DNA of 64,000 bases from contig NZ_FXWG01000002.1 in the NCBI RefSeq assembly GCF_900177715.1, positions 62,001-126,000 on the forward strand, in the 5' to 3' direction. Positions within the stretch are counted from its first letter, which is position 1; each line of letters opens with the position of its first letter. The notes beneath the pieces are model-generated. The model was not told the DNA's origin. It saw only the letters and a list, made by a program, of their open reading frames with translations, and did no database searches. Shown piece after piece: positions 18,801 to 27,319 of this stretch. Source of the DNA: Altererythrobacter xiamenensis. GTDB lineage: Bacteria; Pseudomonadota; Alphaproteobacteria; Sphingomonadales; Sphingomonadaceae. Made by a program: the position numbers and the translations under genes.

Positions 18801-20627
18801 CTGTCGAAAGCGATCAAGCTGGTCGCCGCTTTCGACCACCGCCACATCTTCATCGATCCCGACCCCGATCCGGCGAAAAGCTGGAAGGAACGCCAGCGCC
18901 TCTACGACCTGCCGCGGTCGAGCTGGGAGGATTACGATCCCGAGCTGATCTCCAGGGGCGGCGGCGTGTTTTCGCGCGAATCGAAGCTGATCAAGCTGTC
19001 CAAGGCTGCGCGCGAGGCGCTCGGCATCGAGGAGGCGGAACTCGAACCCGAAGCCCTCATCAGCGCTATTTTGTGCGCGCCGGTCGACCTCATCTGGTTC
19101 GGCGGCATCGGCACCTACATCAAGGCCGATGCCGAGAATAACGTCCAGGTCGGTGACCCTGCCAATGACGCCCTGCGGGTGAATGCGCAGGACGTTCGCG
19201 CCAAGGCGATCGGCGAAGGCGCCAATCTGGGCGTAACCCAGGCCGGGCGCATCGCCTTCGCCACGAAGGGCGGTCGGATCAACACCGACTTCATCGACAA
19301 TTCGGCTGGCGTCGATTGCTCCGACAACGAAGTGAACATCAAGATCGCGCTGGCGGCTGCCCGGCGCGCGGGGAAGATTTCCGAGAAGAAACGCAACGCC
19401 TTGCTCGAGGACATGACCGAGGAAGTCGCGGCGATCGTGCTGGAGAACAACCGGCTTCAGGCACTGGCGCTTTCGATCGCCGAGCGCGGCGGCGCACGCT
19501 CTGCGGCCTCGCACATGCGGCTCATCGAAACGCTCGAGGACATGAACGCGCTCGACCGCCGGACCGAGGGGCTGGCGGATAACGAAACGCTGATGCGCCG
19601 CGCCAGCGACGGGCATGGCCTGACCCGGCCTGAACTTGCCGTGCTGCTGTCATCGACCAAGCTCGTGCTGCAGGACGCGATCGAGCAGAGCGCGCTGGTC
19701 AAGGACGAGGCGCTCGAACCGCTGCTGGTCGGCAGCTTCCCGCAGCCGCTCCAGAAGAAGTTCCGCAAGCAGATCGCGACGCACCGCCTGCGCGATGAGC
19801 TGATTGCGACCAAGCTCGCCAATCGCATCGTCAACCGGCTCGGGCTGATCTACCCGTTCGAGCTGGCCGAGGAAGAGGGCGCATCGCTCGACCAGATCGC
19901 CTCTGCCTATGTCGCGGTCGAACATCTGCTCGGCATGCGCGAGATCTGGCACGCGATCGAAACCGCGGAGATGCCCGAGGAAGCACGCATCCTGATGCTC
20001 GACCGGGCGGCGGCTGCGATGAGCTCGCATATCGCCGACCTCCTGCGGGAAAGCGGCGCGGTGCTCGAACCGAGCAAGCCGATCGCCGATCTCGCAAAGG
20101 GCGTCGAAAAGCTCTCGGGTTCTACCGAGAAGCTGCTGTCAGAAGCGGCGCGCAAGCAATCTCAGCGTTTGACCACGCAGTTCGTGGAGGCTGGCGCCCC
20201 CGCCGATATCGCGGCGAAGGTCGTGCACCTGTTCGAAATCGACGGTTCGATCGGCCTTGCCGGCCTCGCTCGCAGCAGCGGCACACCGACCGAAACGCTG
20301 ACCCGGGCCTTCATCGAACTCGGCGAACGCCTGGGTCTCGACTGGGCGCAGCAGACCGCAGAGGGCATGGCCCCCTCCGATCCGTGGGAACGCCTGCTCG
20401 TCAACGGGCTGGCGCGCGATTTCCAGCAAATGCGGCTCGACTTCCTCCGCAGGCGCGGGGGCGGCAAGACGGGTCCGCAGGCCGCGGTCGAACGCTGGGC
20501 CGGAACGCAGGCCGCAGCGGTGAAGCAGTTCCGCGCGATCATCGGGCGTGCGCAGGCGCATACTCCCGTGGCGCCCGCCATGCTGGCGCAGATCGCCAGC
20601 CAGGCGCGCAACCTGCTGGAGCGGTAG
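15879..20627 (+). CDS. NAD-specific glutamate dehydrogenase, large (GDH180) type
   Basis: A 1,582-residue enzyme of the large NAD-GDH class (the Pseudomonas GdhB / Caulobacter GdhZ type), which oxidatively deaminates glutamate to 2-oxoglutarate. The N-terminal third has ACT-like regulatory segments (MPFLVDSIASTIAAEGL, about 90). The catalytic core has GPIARGGLRWSDRRDDFRTE near 780 and VPTGAKGGFYPKL near 820, with the substrate Lys, and the Rossmann region around 960-1140 includes GGSNGYDHKAMG. I chose ATG 15879 for its GGAG ribosome site; an in-frame TTG at 15837 is weaker. The 240 nt upstream holds an ATTGCGCAAT palindrome around 15834. Confidence 0.95.
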   Translation: MVSKAAGKSRKSNGKTTGMSGRTTMNDADLSNMQKRLAKHMRESILPGDTGLSGKPLTEAARFVLETAMHREADRSALAMASISDEHRYLRIAIVNDDMPFLVDSIASTIAAEGLTINRLVHPIVPVRRNSDGELTHLGAADSKADCRESMIFVEAERVDARQRKTLEDKLRQTLGDVRAAVNDWHKMQTAMSEDITRLEKPENIALLEWLNSGMLTQLGHLTRNRDGSHNSLHGVCRKSARQLLAESSYERAFDWFEQDQPDGSPRELLIVKANRVANVHRRVPLDLFIVPIRDETRGKEKVTALSIHAGVWTSAALASPPQKVPRLRNALDQLTEKLGFDRAGHAGKALVHALTVLPHDLMVGFPSEDIARVATTMMGLVDRPRPRLALVEAPLARHLFAFVWLPRDTLSTQVRLQIQDLLTEPEGTELLDWSLEVEGGNLAMIRFVLDIRETKKPHDEAALDERLQDMLLGWGEAVEKHLAQTEEPSRAAAIAARYAAAFPAGYRSNYGAAEAALDLHRLRALHGDETSGRDARLYRIDTDPADHLRLKVYQHKGALPLSDAVPALENFGFKVLSEIPTSLDEGELGTIHDFMLALPDGENAAPLLERADAIERAIAAVLVGRAENDPFNRLVVQTGLSALQADWLRAFYRYLRQAGMGFTIYTVVDALAAAPQVTRPIIELFTARHDPAFEGDRAAAARSAEDAIKRGLAKVAAINDDRLLRLYHALIGAILRTNVFAPAAEEALAFKIDSSLVPNLPKPIPWREIFVYSRRVEGIHLRAGPIARGGLRWSDRRDDFRTEILGLMKAQRVKNAVIVPTGAKGGFYPKLLPNPAKDRDAWAAEGQASYELFIRTLLSVTDNIVDDTVVHPDSVVIHDGEDPYFVVAADKGTARFSDVANAIAEEKGFWLDDAFASGGSNGYDHKAMGITARGAWVSVQRHFLEMGVDVQTDSIEVVGCGDMSGDVFGNGMLLSKAIKLVAAFDHRHIFIDPDPDPAKSWKERQRLYDLPRSSWEDYDPELISRGGGVFSRESKLIKLSKAAREALGIEEAELEPEALISAILCAPVDLIWFGGIGTYIKADAENNVQVGDPANDALRVNAQDVRAKAIGEGANLGVTQAGRIAFATKGGRINTDFIDNSAGVDCSDNEVNIKIALAAARRAGKISEKKRNALLEDMTEEVAAIVLENNRLQALALSIAERGGARSAASHMRLIETLEDMNALDRRTEGLADNETLMRRASDGHGLTRPELAVLLSSTKLVLQDAIEQSALVKDEALEPLLVGSFPQPLQKKFRKQIATHRLRDELIATKLANRIVNRLGLIYPFELAEEEGASLDQIASAYVAVEHLLGMREIWHAIETAEMPEEARILMLDRAAAAMSSHIADLLRESGAVLEPSKPIADLAKGVEKLSGSTEKLLSEAARKQSQRLTTQFVEAGAPADIAAKVVHLFEIDGSIGLAGLARSSGTPTETLTRAFIELGERLGLDWAQQTAEGMAPSDPWERLLVNGLARDFQQMRLDFLRRRGGGKTGPQAAVERWAGTQAAAVKQFRAIIGRAQAHTPVAPAMLAQIASQARNLLER

Positions 20628-20644
20628 AAAACTGGCTGCGCAGT

Positions 20645-20664
20645 CCCGGACCGCATGGTCCGGG
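20645..20664 (+). terminator. Hairpin after the glutamate dehydrogenase gene
   Basis: A perfect 8-bp inverted repeat, CCCGGACC-GCAT-GGTCCGGG, begins 18 nt beyond the stop. It has no T-run after it, so it may protect a 3' end or act with Rho rather than as a classic intrinsic terminator. Confidence 0.45.
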
Positions 20665-20714
20665 GTGATCGCTAGGCTTGACCTCGCGCCGTTTTCGGTC
20701 AACGCACCCCGCCC

Positions 20715-21944
20715 ATGGACGCAGCAGATGTCGTGATCGTGGGAACGGGGCATGGGGGCGCACAAGCCGCCATCGCGTTGAGGCAGCAGGGGCATGAGGG
20801 CTCGATCATCATGCTTGGGCGGGACAAGGTGCCGCCTTACGAACGCCCGCCGCTTTCCAAGGAGTATCTCGCTGGCGAAAAGCCGTTCGAGCGGATCATG
20901 ATCCGTCCGGAGAAATTCTGGCAGGACAAGGATGTCGATCTGCGCCTCGGCTGCGCCGTGGCCGAAGTCGACTGGGCAGCCCATCAGGTCGAGCTGACCG
21001 ATGGCACGCGGATCGGCTATCGCAAGCTGATCTGGGCCGGCGGCGGCGATCCGCGTCGGCTTTCCTGCCCCGGCGGCAATTTCAGGAACGTGTTCTCGGT
21101 ACGCGACAAGCGCGATGCCGACGCCATGATGGAAGCGCTCGAAGCGGGCGCGAAACGCGCCGTCGTGATCGGCGGCGGCTACATCGGGCTCGAAGCGGCG
21201 GCGGTCCTGCGCAAGCTCGGCTGCGAGGTCACCTTACTCGAAGCCTTGCCGCGCGTGCTGGCGCGCGTCGCGGGCGAGGAATTGAGCGCTTTCTATCAGG
21301 ACGAGCACCGGCGCCAGGGAGTCGACCTCAGGCTCGAAACCCAGGTCGAGGCGATCGAGGGCGAAGACCGTATCGCCTCCGCGGTGCGCCTCGCCGACGG
21401 TGAAGTAATCCCTTGCGACATGGTCGTCGTCGGGATCGGCATCGTGCCCGCCGTCGGCCCGCTGATCGCGGCAGGGGCGGCAGGTTCGAACGGCGTCGAT
21501 GTCGACGTCTTCTGCCGCACGACGCTCGACGACATTTACGCCATCGGCGACTGTGCCGCGCACGCCAATGATTTTGCCGACAAGGCGGTGATCCGGCTCG
21601 AATCGGTCCAGAACGCCAATGACATGGCGAACACGGTCGCGCGCGCGATCATGGGCGACAAACAGCCCTATCACGCGCTGCCGTGGTTCTGGTCGAACCA
21701 GTACGATCTCAAGCTGCAGACCGCCGGGCTCTCGCTCGACTATGACCAGACGGTGGTTCGTGGCGATCCGGAAACCCGCAAGTTCACCGTGGTATATCTG
21801 AAGGAAGGGCGCCCGATCGCCTTCGACTGCGTCAATACGGTCAAGGATTACGTTCAGGGCCGCAAGCTGCTCGAAAGCGGCGTCGAGCAAGTCGATCTCG
21901 AAGCGCTTGCCAATCCCGAAGTTCCGCTCAAGGAACTGCTCTAA
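20715..21944 (+). CDS. FAD-dependent oxidoreductase, ferredoxin (rhodocoxin/putidaredoxin) reductase type
   Basis: A 409-residue two-dinucleotide-domain flavoprotein. An FAD site [13 protein letters not shown] starts at residue 6, followed by [14 protein letters not shown]. An NAD site [16 protein letters not shown] lies near 152, then YAIGDCAAH near 275 and a reductase C-terminal domain with [13 protein letters not shown]. These enzymes pass electrons from NADH to a [2Fe-2S] ferredoxin that feeds P450s or dioxygenases. A CYP153-like gene lies 3.5 kb downstream, but there is no ferredoxin gene in the window. The 3' end overlaps the convergent queG gene by 17 bp. Confidence 0.9.
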   Translation: MDAADVVIVGTGHGGAQAAIALRQQGHEGSIIMLGRDKVPPYERPPLSKEYLAGEKPFERIMIRPEKFWQDKDVDLRLGCAVAEVDWAAHQVELTDGTRIGYRKLIWAGGGDPRRLSCPGGNFRNVFSVRDKRDADAMMEALEAGAKRAVVIGGGYIGLEAAAVLRKLGCEVTLLEALPRVLARVAGEELSAFYQDEHRRQGVDLRLETQVEAIEGEDRIASAVRLADGEVIPCDMVVVGIGIVPAVGPLIAAGAAGSNGVDVDVFCRTTLDDIYAIGDCAAHANDFADKAVIRLESVQNANDMANTVARAIMGDKQPYHALPWFWSNQYDLKLQTAGLSLDYDQTVVRGDPETRKFTVVYLKEGRPIAFDCVNTVKDYVQGRKLLESGVEQVDLEALANPEVPLKELL

Positions 21945-22989
21945 GCTGCGAGAGCGCCCATCGGGCGGCCTCGGCCACGACCGGATCGGGATCGCCAAGC
22001 AGCGGTTCGACTTGTCCAAGCAGTGACCGGTCGCCGCTATTGCCAGCCGCATAGAGGCAGTTTCGCACGAATCGGTCCCGCCCGATCCGCTTGATCGGAG
22101 AGCCGGAGAAGAACTGCCTGAAGCCCGCATCATCCAGCGTGAGCAAGTCAGCGAGGCGCGGGGCTGTCAGCTCGCCGCGCGGCAGAAAGTCGCGATGCGC
22201 CTGCGCCGTTTGCGCAAACTTGTTCCAGGGGCATACCGCCAGGCAATCGTCGCAGCCGTAGATGCGGTTGCCCAGCGCCGCGCGAAACTCCTCCGCGATC
22301 GGTCCCTTGTGCTCGATCGTGAGGTAGGAGATGCAGCGCCGCGCATCGAGCCGGTAGGGCGCGGGGAAAGCATCGGTCGGGCAGGCCATCTGGCAGGCAT
22401 TGCAGGATCCGCAGCGATCGTCATGCGGCTCGTCGGGCGCAAAGCGAATGGTCGTGTAGATCGCGCCCAAAAAGAGCCAGCTGCCATGATCCCTGCTAAC
22501 CAGGTTGGTATGCTTGCCTTGCCAGCCGATTCCCGCCGCCTCTCCCAGCGGCTTTTCCATCACAGGCGCGGTATCGACGAAAACCTTGAGCTCGCTGTCG
22601 GGCGCACGTTCCACCAACCAGCGGGCGAGCGCCTTGAGGCGCTTCTTCACCGTGTCATGGTAATCCTTGCCGCGCGCATAGACCGAAATGCGCGCCCGGT
22701 CGGGATGCGCTTCCAGCGCGAGCGGATCGTCCGCGGGCGCGTAGCTCATGCCGAGTGCGATGACGCTCTGCGCCTCGGGCCACATGGCATGGGGAGAGCG
22801 GCGCACGTCGGCGCGCGCCTCCATCCATTCCATCGTGCCGTGGTTACCCTCTGCCAGCCATTGCTCCAGCCGCTCGGCGCGCAGCGGATCTTCTGCCGCC
22901 GGAGCAAAGCCGACCGCGACGAACCCGAGCCGCTTCGCCTCCGCAAGCAGGGCTGTGCGCAATTCATTCGTTGCGGCGGCATTAACCAC
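21928..22989 (-). CDS. queG: Epoxyqueuosine reductase
   Basis: A 353-residue cobalamin/iron-sulfur enzyme for the last step of queuosine synthesis in tRNA (epoxyqueuosine to queuosine). An N-terminal DUF1730 region with YARGKDYHD is followed by two 4Fe-4S motifs, [16 protein letters not shown] and [14 protein letters not shown], and a C-terminal HEAT-like segment ([15 protein letters not shown]). The start is a GTG at 22989 with a GGGAG ribosome site. It is divergent from the ABC transporter genes, about 44 nt apart. Confidence 0.95.
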   Translation of the reverse strand: MVNAAATNELRTALLAEAKRLGFVAVGFAPAAEDPLRAERLEQWLAEGNHGTMEWMEARADVRRSPHAMWPEAQSVIALGMSYAPADDPLALEAHPDRARISVYARGKDYHDTVKKRLKALARWLVERAPDSELKVFVDTAPVMEKPLGEAAGIGWQGKHTNLVSRDHGSWLFLGAIYTTIRFAPDEPHDDRCGSCNACQMACPTDAFPAPYRLDARRCISYLTIEHKGPIAEEFRAALGNRIYGCDDCLAVCPWNKFAQTAQAHRDFLPRGELTAPRLADLLTLDDAGFRQFFSGSPIKRIGRDRFVRNCLYAAGNSGDRSLLGQVEPLLGDPDPVVAEAARWALSQLRAVP

Positions 22990-23033
22990 TCTTGGGGTTG
23001 CTCCCGTTTAGCCCTCAAAGTTAACAGGGCGAC

Positions 23034-24029
23034 ATGGACATGGCGGTAGGCGATCAGAGCCACACGGGCAATTCCGCAAGCGACGGCGGACGGGCACTCG
23101 CAATCGAGGCGCGCGGCCTCGTCAAACGCTTCGACGGGACACTCGCCGTCGATGGCGTGGACATCTCCGTGCCCGAGGGCGCGATCTATGGCGTGCTCGG
23201 CCCCAATGGGGCGGGCAAGACCACGACCTTGCGTATGCTGCTCGGCATTATCGACCCGGACGAAGGCGTGCGCCGCGTCTTCGGCCATGACAATCCGCAC
23301 GATATCGCGCGGCTGATCGGCTATCTGCCCGAGGAGCGCGGGCTCTATCCCGCGATGAAGGCGGTCGACGCGATCGCTTTCATGGGCGCGCTACGCGGAC
23401 TGTCGCTCGACGAAGGGCGGCGCCGCGGGCGCGAAATGCTCGAACGCCACGATCTCGGCCACGCGGCAGAGCGCACCATCCGCCAGCTGTCGAAAGGCAT
23501 GGCGCAAACCGTCCAGCTGCTCGGCACGCTGGTTCACGAACCGAAACTGGTCGTGCTCGACGAACCCTTCAGCGGCCTGGACGCGATCAACCAGGGCAAG
23601 CTCGAGCGGATGATTCGCCAGCTTGCCGAGGATGGCACGACGGTGATCTTCTCGACCCACGTGATCCACCATGCCGAGCGTTTGTGCGAAGGCGTGGCGA
23701 TCATCGCCGGGGGCAAGGTGCCCTATGCAGGCTCGGTCGAGGCGGCGCGTGACCGCATCCCCGCGCAGGTCCGCCTCGAGACCCGTGCCCGCACAGGCGC
23801 ATGGATGGAGGCGCTGCCAAGCGACACCAAGCGCGAGGGCGACTTCTTCTCCTTCCCGCTGCCCGAAAGCGGGATCGAGCCGCTGCTGCGCCAGCTGATC
23901 GAAGGCGACGCGGGGATCCTCTCGCTTTCAATCGAGCGCGCAGGTCTGCACGATGCCTTCGTCCATATTGCCGGCGAGGCGGCGGCGCGCGCGCTCGAAG
24001 CCGATGCCGCAGGGGAGAGCCGCCGATGA
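23034..24029 (+). CDS. ABC transporter ATP-binding protein (NatA-like)
   Basis: A 331-residue ATPase. Walker A GPNGAGKTT, the signature QLSKGMAQTVQL, Walker B LVVLDEPFSGLD and the H-loop STHVIHHAE are all present. A C-terminal DUF4162-type extension (about 235-320) fits the NatA/export group. It begins at ATG 23034, with a second ATG two codons on. The stop overlaps the permease start (ATGA). It energises the permease encoded next, so the pair forms an ABC-2 exporter. Confidence 0.93.
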   Translation: MDMAVGDQSHTGNSASDGGRALAIEARGLVKRFDGTLAVDGVDISVPEGAIYGVLGPNGAGKTTTLRMLLGIIDPDEGVRRVFGHDNPHDIARLIGYLPEERGLYPAMKAVDAIAFMGALRGLSLDEGRRRGREMLERHDLGHAAERTIRQLSKGMAQTVQLLGTLVHEPKLVVLDEPFSGLDAINQGKLERMIRQLAEDGTTVIFSTHVIHHAERLCEGVAIIAGGKVPYAGSVEAARDRIPAQVRLETRARTGAWMEALPSDTKREGDFFSFPLPESGIEPLLRQLIEGDAGILSLSIERAGLHDAFVHIAGEAAARALEADAAGESRR

Positions 24030-25297
24030 TCGAGAATGCCCGCCTCTCGCGCTTGCAAGCTGCGTTCGTGGTCGCCCGGCGCGATTTCCTCGCGATCCTG
24101 TTCAGCCGCAGCTTCCTCTTCTTCCTTTTGGGGCCGCTGTTCCCCGCCGTCGTCTTCATGATGTCGGGCGGGCTCGGTGCGGCTGCGAACGAGCGCAAGA
24201 CCGAAGTCGTCGTCGCCATGCAGATGCCCGCGGCCGATACCGAGGCTTTCCAGTCGGCACATGAGCGGATCGAGGCCGAACTCGGCTATGGCCGCATTCC
24301 GCATTTCAAATATTTCGAGCCGACCGACGAAGTCGGACCGATCGACCCCGAGGCGTTGCTGGCCGACAAGAGCGGTCGTTATGGTGCGGCGCTGACCGGC
24401 ACGCTGGAACAGCCGGTGCTTACCGGTACGCGCGAACGGCTGGGGCAATGGCACGGCCTCATCACCATGCATCTCGCCCTCGCCCGTGACGGCACCGATA
24501 TTTCCTATCCCCCGCTCGAAACGGTCGTGGCTGAAACGAGCGGCGCGAAAACCAAGAACGAGCGGCAGGATACAGCGCAAATCTCCATGACGCTGCTGTT
24601 CCTGCTGATGATGCTGCTCGCCGGCATGGTGCTCTCCAACCTGGTCGAGGAGAAAGCCAACAAGATCATCGAAATCCTCGCCGCAGCGCTGCCGATGGAT
24701 GCTGTCTTCCTCGGCAAGCTGTTCGCCATGCTCGCGATATCGCTGGTGGGTATCGCCGTATGGGGAAGCCTCGTAGGCCTCGTCATCCTGTTCGCGGGCG
24801 ACTTCGGCGGCGTCGGCGCCATGCTCAGGGGCATGCCCGAACCCGGCGTCGGATGGCCGCTGTTCTGCTTCCTTTTCGTGCTCAATTTCTCGATGGGCTA
24901 TCTGCTGATCGGATCGATCTTCCTTTCCATCGGCGCGTTGGCGAGCACGGTGCGCGAGGTGCAGACGCTGTCCATGCCGGTTACCATGTTGCAGCTGTTC
25001 ATCTTCTTCTTCGCCAGTTTCACGCTGGTCGGTGGCGCGACCGTGCTGGTGACCGCTGCGATCCTCTTCCCGCTGAGCTCCCCCTTCGCGATGACCGCAC
25101 AGGCAGCCCAGTACGAAGCGATTTGGCCGCACCTCGTCGCCTTCATCTACCAGCTGCTGTGGGTGGCGCTGTTCATCCGCTGGGGCTCCAACCTGTTCCG
25201 CAAGCGGGTGATGAAGTCGGGCGATGCGGGCGCGAGGAAACGCCGCCTCTCGATCAGGCGCTTCTTCGGGCGTCCTCCGCCCCAGCCGGCTGAATAA
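24026..25297 (+). CDS. ABC-2 family permease (NatB-like)
   Basis: A 423-residue membrane protein. One N-terminal helix (FLFFLLGPLFPAVVFMMSG) is followed by a periplasmic domain of about 150 residues. A five- to six-helix core starts at ISMTLLFLLMMLLAGMVLSNLVEEKANKIIEILAAAL, the EKxxKIxEIL block of the ABC2_membrane_3 family. It is coupled to the upstream ATPase gene. NatAB-type exporters move sodium or hydrophobic compounds; the substrate here is unknown. No accessory outer-membrane or fusion protein is adjacent. Confidence 0.92.
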   Translation: MIENARLSRLQAAFVVARRDFLAILFSRSFLFFLLGPLFPAVVFMMSGGLGAAANERKTEVVVAMQMPAADTEAFQSAHERIEAELGYGRIPHFKYFEPTDEVGPIDPEALLADKSGRYGAALTGTLEQPVLTGTRERLGQWHGLITMHLALARDGTDISYPPLETVVAETSGAKTKNERQDTAQISMTLLFLLMMLLAGMVLSNLVEEKANKIIEILAAALPMDAVFLGKLFAMLAISLVGIAVWGSLVGLVILFAGDFGGVGAMLRGMPEPGVGWPLFCFLFVLNFSMGYLLIGSIFLSIGALASTVREVQTLSMPVTMLQLFIFFFASFTLVGGATVLVTAAILFPLSSPFAMTAQAAQYEAIWPHLVAFIYQLLWVALFIRWGSNLFRKRVMKSGDAGARKRRLSIRRFFGRPPPQPAE

Positions 25298-25316
25298 GTC
25301 CCTTTTCGCAACCCAC

Positions 25317-25336
25317 TATTGACATCGCTGTCAATA
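25317..25336. promoter_or_regulatory. 20-bp palindromic operator upstream of the P450
   Basis: TATTGACA-TCGC-TGTCAATA is a perfect 8-bp inverted repeat around a 4-bp centre, 62 bp before the P450 start and 20 bp after the permease stop. The left arm contains a -35-like TTGACA. Size and symmetry fit a TetR- or MarR-type repressor site. No such regulator is adjacent. Confidence 0.6.
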
Positions 25337-25398
25337 AGGGCAGGATGCGGGATGAAAGAACGTGGCCACCCCAAGAGTCGCGTCGCACGGAGAGAAAT

Positions 25399-26739
25399 AT
25401 GGCTACCGCCGCAATCGAGCGTCCCAAAGTCCGCACATCCCCTACCGCCTACCAGGCGCTCAAGGATCACTACGATCAGCATCCCGAGGACAAGCTAAAC
25501 CACCCGCACAAGTGGGACGTGAGCCGCAGCGACATTTACGCCAACAACAACTGGCATGCGATCTTCCGCGAAATGCGTGAAGCGGGGCCCCTTCACTACA
25601 TCCCCGAAAGTCCGTTCGGCCCATATTGGGCTGTGGTCGGGCACAAGGCGATCCAGCATATCGAGGCGCTGCCCGACATCTTCTCGTCGAGCTGGGAGCA
25701 TGGCGGGATCACCATTCTCAACCGCCTGACCGAAGAAGAACTGGCCGAGCGCGGGATCGAGGAACGCCGCGAGCTGCCGATGTTCATCGCGATGGACCGG
25801 CCCGAACACACCGGCCAGCGCCGGACCGTCGCGCCCAAGTTCACCCCCAGCGGCATGGCCGAGATGGAGGGCGAAATCCGCCAGCGCACCGGCGAACTGC
25901 TCGATTCGCTGCCGCGCGGCGAAAAGTTCGACTGGGTCGACAAGGTCTCGATCGAACTGACCACCGGCATGCTTGCGATCCTGTTCGGATTCCCCTGGGA
26001 AGACCGCCGCCTGCTGACCTTCTGGTCGGACTGGTCGGGCGATACCGAGCTCGCCACCGTGCGCGACCTCGACGAAGTGCGCTGGGAAATCCTCCAGGAA
26101 ATGGCGGCCTATTTCCAGTCGCTGTGGGTTGAGCGTACGCAGGACAAGGAGCCGGGCGACGATCTCATCAGCATGATGATCCATTCGGATGCGATGAACC
26201 AGATGAGCCCGCAGGAGTTCATGGGCAATCTCATCCTCCTGATCGTCGGCGGTAACGACACGACGCGCAATTCGATGAGCGGCTTTGTCTACCAGCTCGA
26301 CAAGAACCCCGATCAGCGCGAACTGTTCGAACAGAACCCCGACATCATCCCCAATGCGGTGCAGGAAATGCTCCGCATGCAGACGCCGCTGGCACACATG
26401 CGCCGCACCTGCGTCGAGGATACCGAGGTGTTCGGCCAGCAGATCAAGGCAGGCGACAAGGTCGTGCTGTGGTATATCTCGGCCAATCGCGACGAGGAAG
26501 TGTTCGAAAATCCGGACAAGCTCGACCTCGCACGCGAGAATGCACGCCGCCACATCGCGTTCGGTTATGGCATCCACCGCTGTGTCGGTGCGCGGCTTGC
26601 CGAATTGCAGCTGCGCGTGCTGCTCGAGGAAATGCACAAGCGCCGGATGCGGGTGAACGTCGTTGGCGAGATCGAGCGCGTCCGTGCCAATTTCGTGCAT
26701 GGGTTCCGCAAGCTGGAAGTCGAAATCGACGAGTTCTGA
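25399..26739 (+). CDS. Cytochrome P450, CYP153-like (terminal alkane/fatty-acid hydroxylase type)
   Basis: A 446-residue soluble P450. The I-helix LLIVGGNDTTRNSM, the ExxR block EMLRMQTPLAHMRR and the heme-binding FGYGIHRCVG with C395 are intact. The blocks SPFGPYWAV, FDWVDKVSIELTTGML and IVGGNDTTRNSM follow the CYP153 pattern, whose members hydroxylate the terminal carbon of medium-chain alkanes or fatty acids using ferredoxin and ferredoxin reductase. The start has an upstream CGGAGAG ribosome site. The 20-bp palindrome upstream suggests substrate-responsive repression. Confidence 0.9.
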   Translation: MATAAIERPKVRTSPTAYQALKDHYDQHPEDKLNHPHKWDVSRSDIYANNNWHAIFREMREAGPLHYIPESPFGPYWAVVGHKAIQHIEALPDIFSSSWEHGGITILNRLTEEELAERGIEERRELPMFIAMDRPEHTGQRRTVAPKFTPSGMAEMEGEIRQRTGELLDSLPRGEKFDWVDKVSIELTTGMLAILFGFPWEDRRLLTFWSDWSGDTELATVRDLDEVRWEILQEMAAYFQSLWVERTQDKEPGDDLISMMIHSDAMNQMSPQEFMGNLILLIVGGNDTTRNSMSGFVYQLDKNPDQRELFEQNPDIIPNAVQEMLRMQTPLAHMRRTCVEDTEVFGQQIKAGDKVVLWYISANRDEEVFENPDKLDLARENARRHIAFGYGIHRCVGARLAELQLRVLLEEMHKRRMRVNVVGEIERVRANFVHGFRKLEVEIDEF

Positions 26740-26812
26740 ACGCGCGGATTTCTCCCCAAACGTGAAACCTTTCGCCGGTTCCCTCCGTATCTAGGGGTGA
26801 AAGGACTTTTCC

Positions 26813-27319
26813 ATGCGTAGATTCAACGCGAACTCGTTCGACCGGCGCGCCATGCTGGGTACGCTTGGCGCTGGTGCCTCGCTGGTGGTGCTGACCGCCT
26901 GCGGTTCCTCGCCAGCGGAGGCGAAGAACTATCCCGTCTCCATGAGCGAAGCGCAATGGCGCAAGAAGCTGACGAAAGAAGAGTTTCGCATCCTGCGCGA
27001 AGCGGGCACCGAACGGCCCTATTCCTCGCCGCTCAATGACGAGAAGCGCGCCGGCACTTTCGTCTGTGCGGGTTGCGGCAACCGGCTCTATTCCTCGAAG
27101 ACCAAATACGACAGCAAGACGGGCTGGCCGAGCTTCTGGGCACCGATCGACAAGGGCGCGGTCGGCACCTCGACCGATTACAAGATCGGCGTTCCGCGCA
27201 CCGAAGTGCACTGCGCCGATTGCGGCGGGCACTTGGGGCATATCTTCGGTGACGGCCCCGAGCCGACCGGCAAGCGCCACTGCATCAACGGCGTCGCCAT
27301 GGACTTCGTGCCCGCTTAA
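26813..27319 (+). CDS. msrB: Peptide-methionine (R)-S-oxide reductase, exported
   Basis: A 168-residue MsrB with an N-terminal DRRAMLGTLGAGASLVVLTAC, which is both a Tat-like twin-arginine signal and a lipobox. The mature enzyme should be a periplasmic lipoprotein. Two CxxC zinc pairs (CAGCG and CADCGGHLGH) and the catalytic RHCINGVAMDF are present. It repairs oxidised methionine in envelope proteins. It converges with the GT-C-like gene, and the two stops share TTAA. An exported msrA lies at about 44.3-45.0 kb. Confidence 0.95.
   Translation: MRRFNANSFDRRAMLGTLGAGASLVVLTACGSSPAEAKNYPVSMSEAQWRKKLTKEEFRILREAGTERPYSSPLNDEKRAGTFVCAGCGNRLYSSKTKYDSKTGWPSFWAPIDKGAVGTSTDYKIGVPRTEVHCADCGGHLGHIFGDGPEPTGKRHCINGVAMDFVPA

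Noticed and set aside
17802..19616. 604-codon ORF antisense to the glutamate dehydrogenase gene.
   Set aside because: It mirrors a well-conserved enzyme, has no recognisable domain and is the expected antisense opening in GC-rich codon usage.
23723..25132. 469-codon ORF antisense to the ABC transporter pair.
   Set aside because: Shadow of two clear, coupled transporter genes; low-complexity Gln/His/Arg composition.
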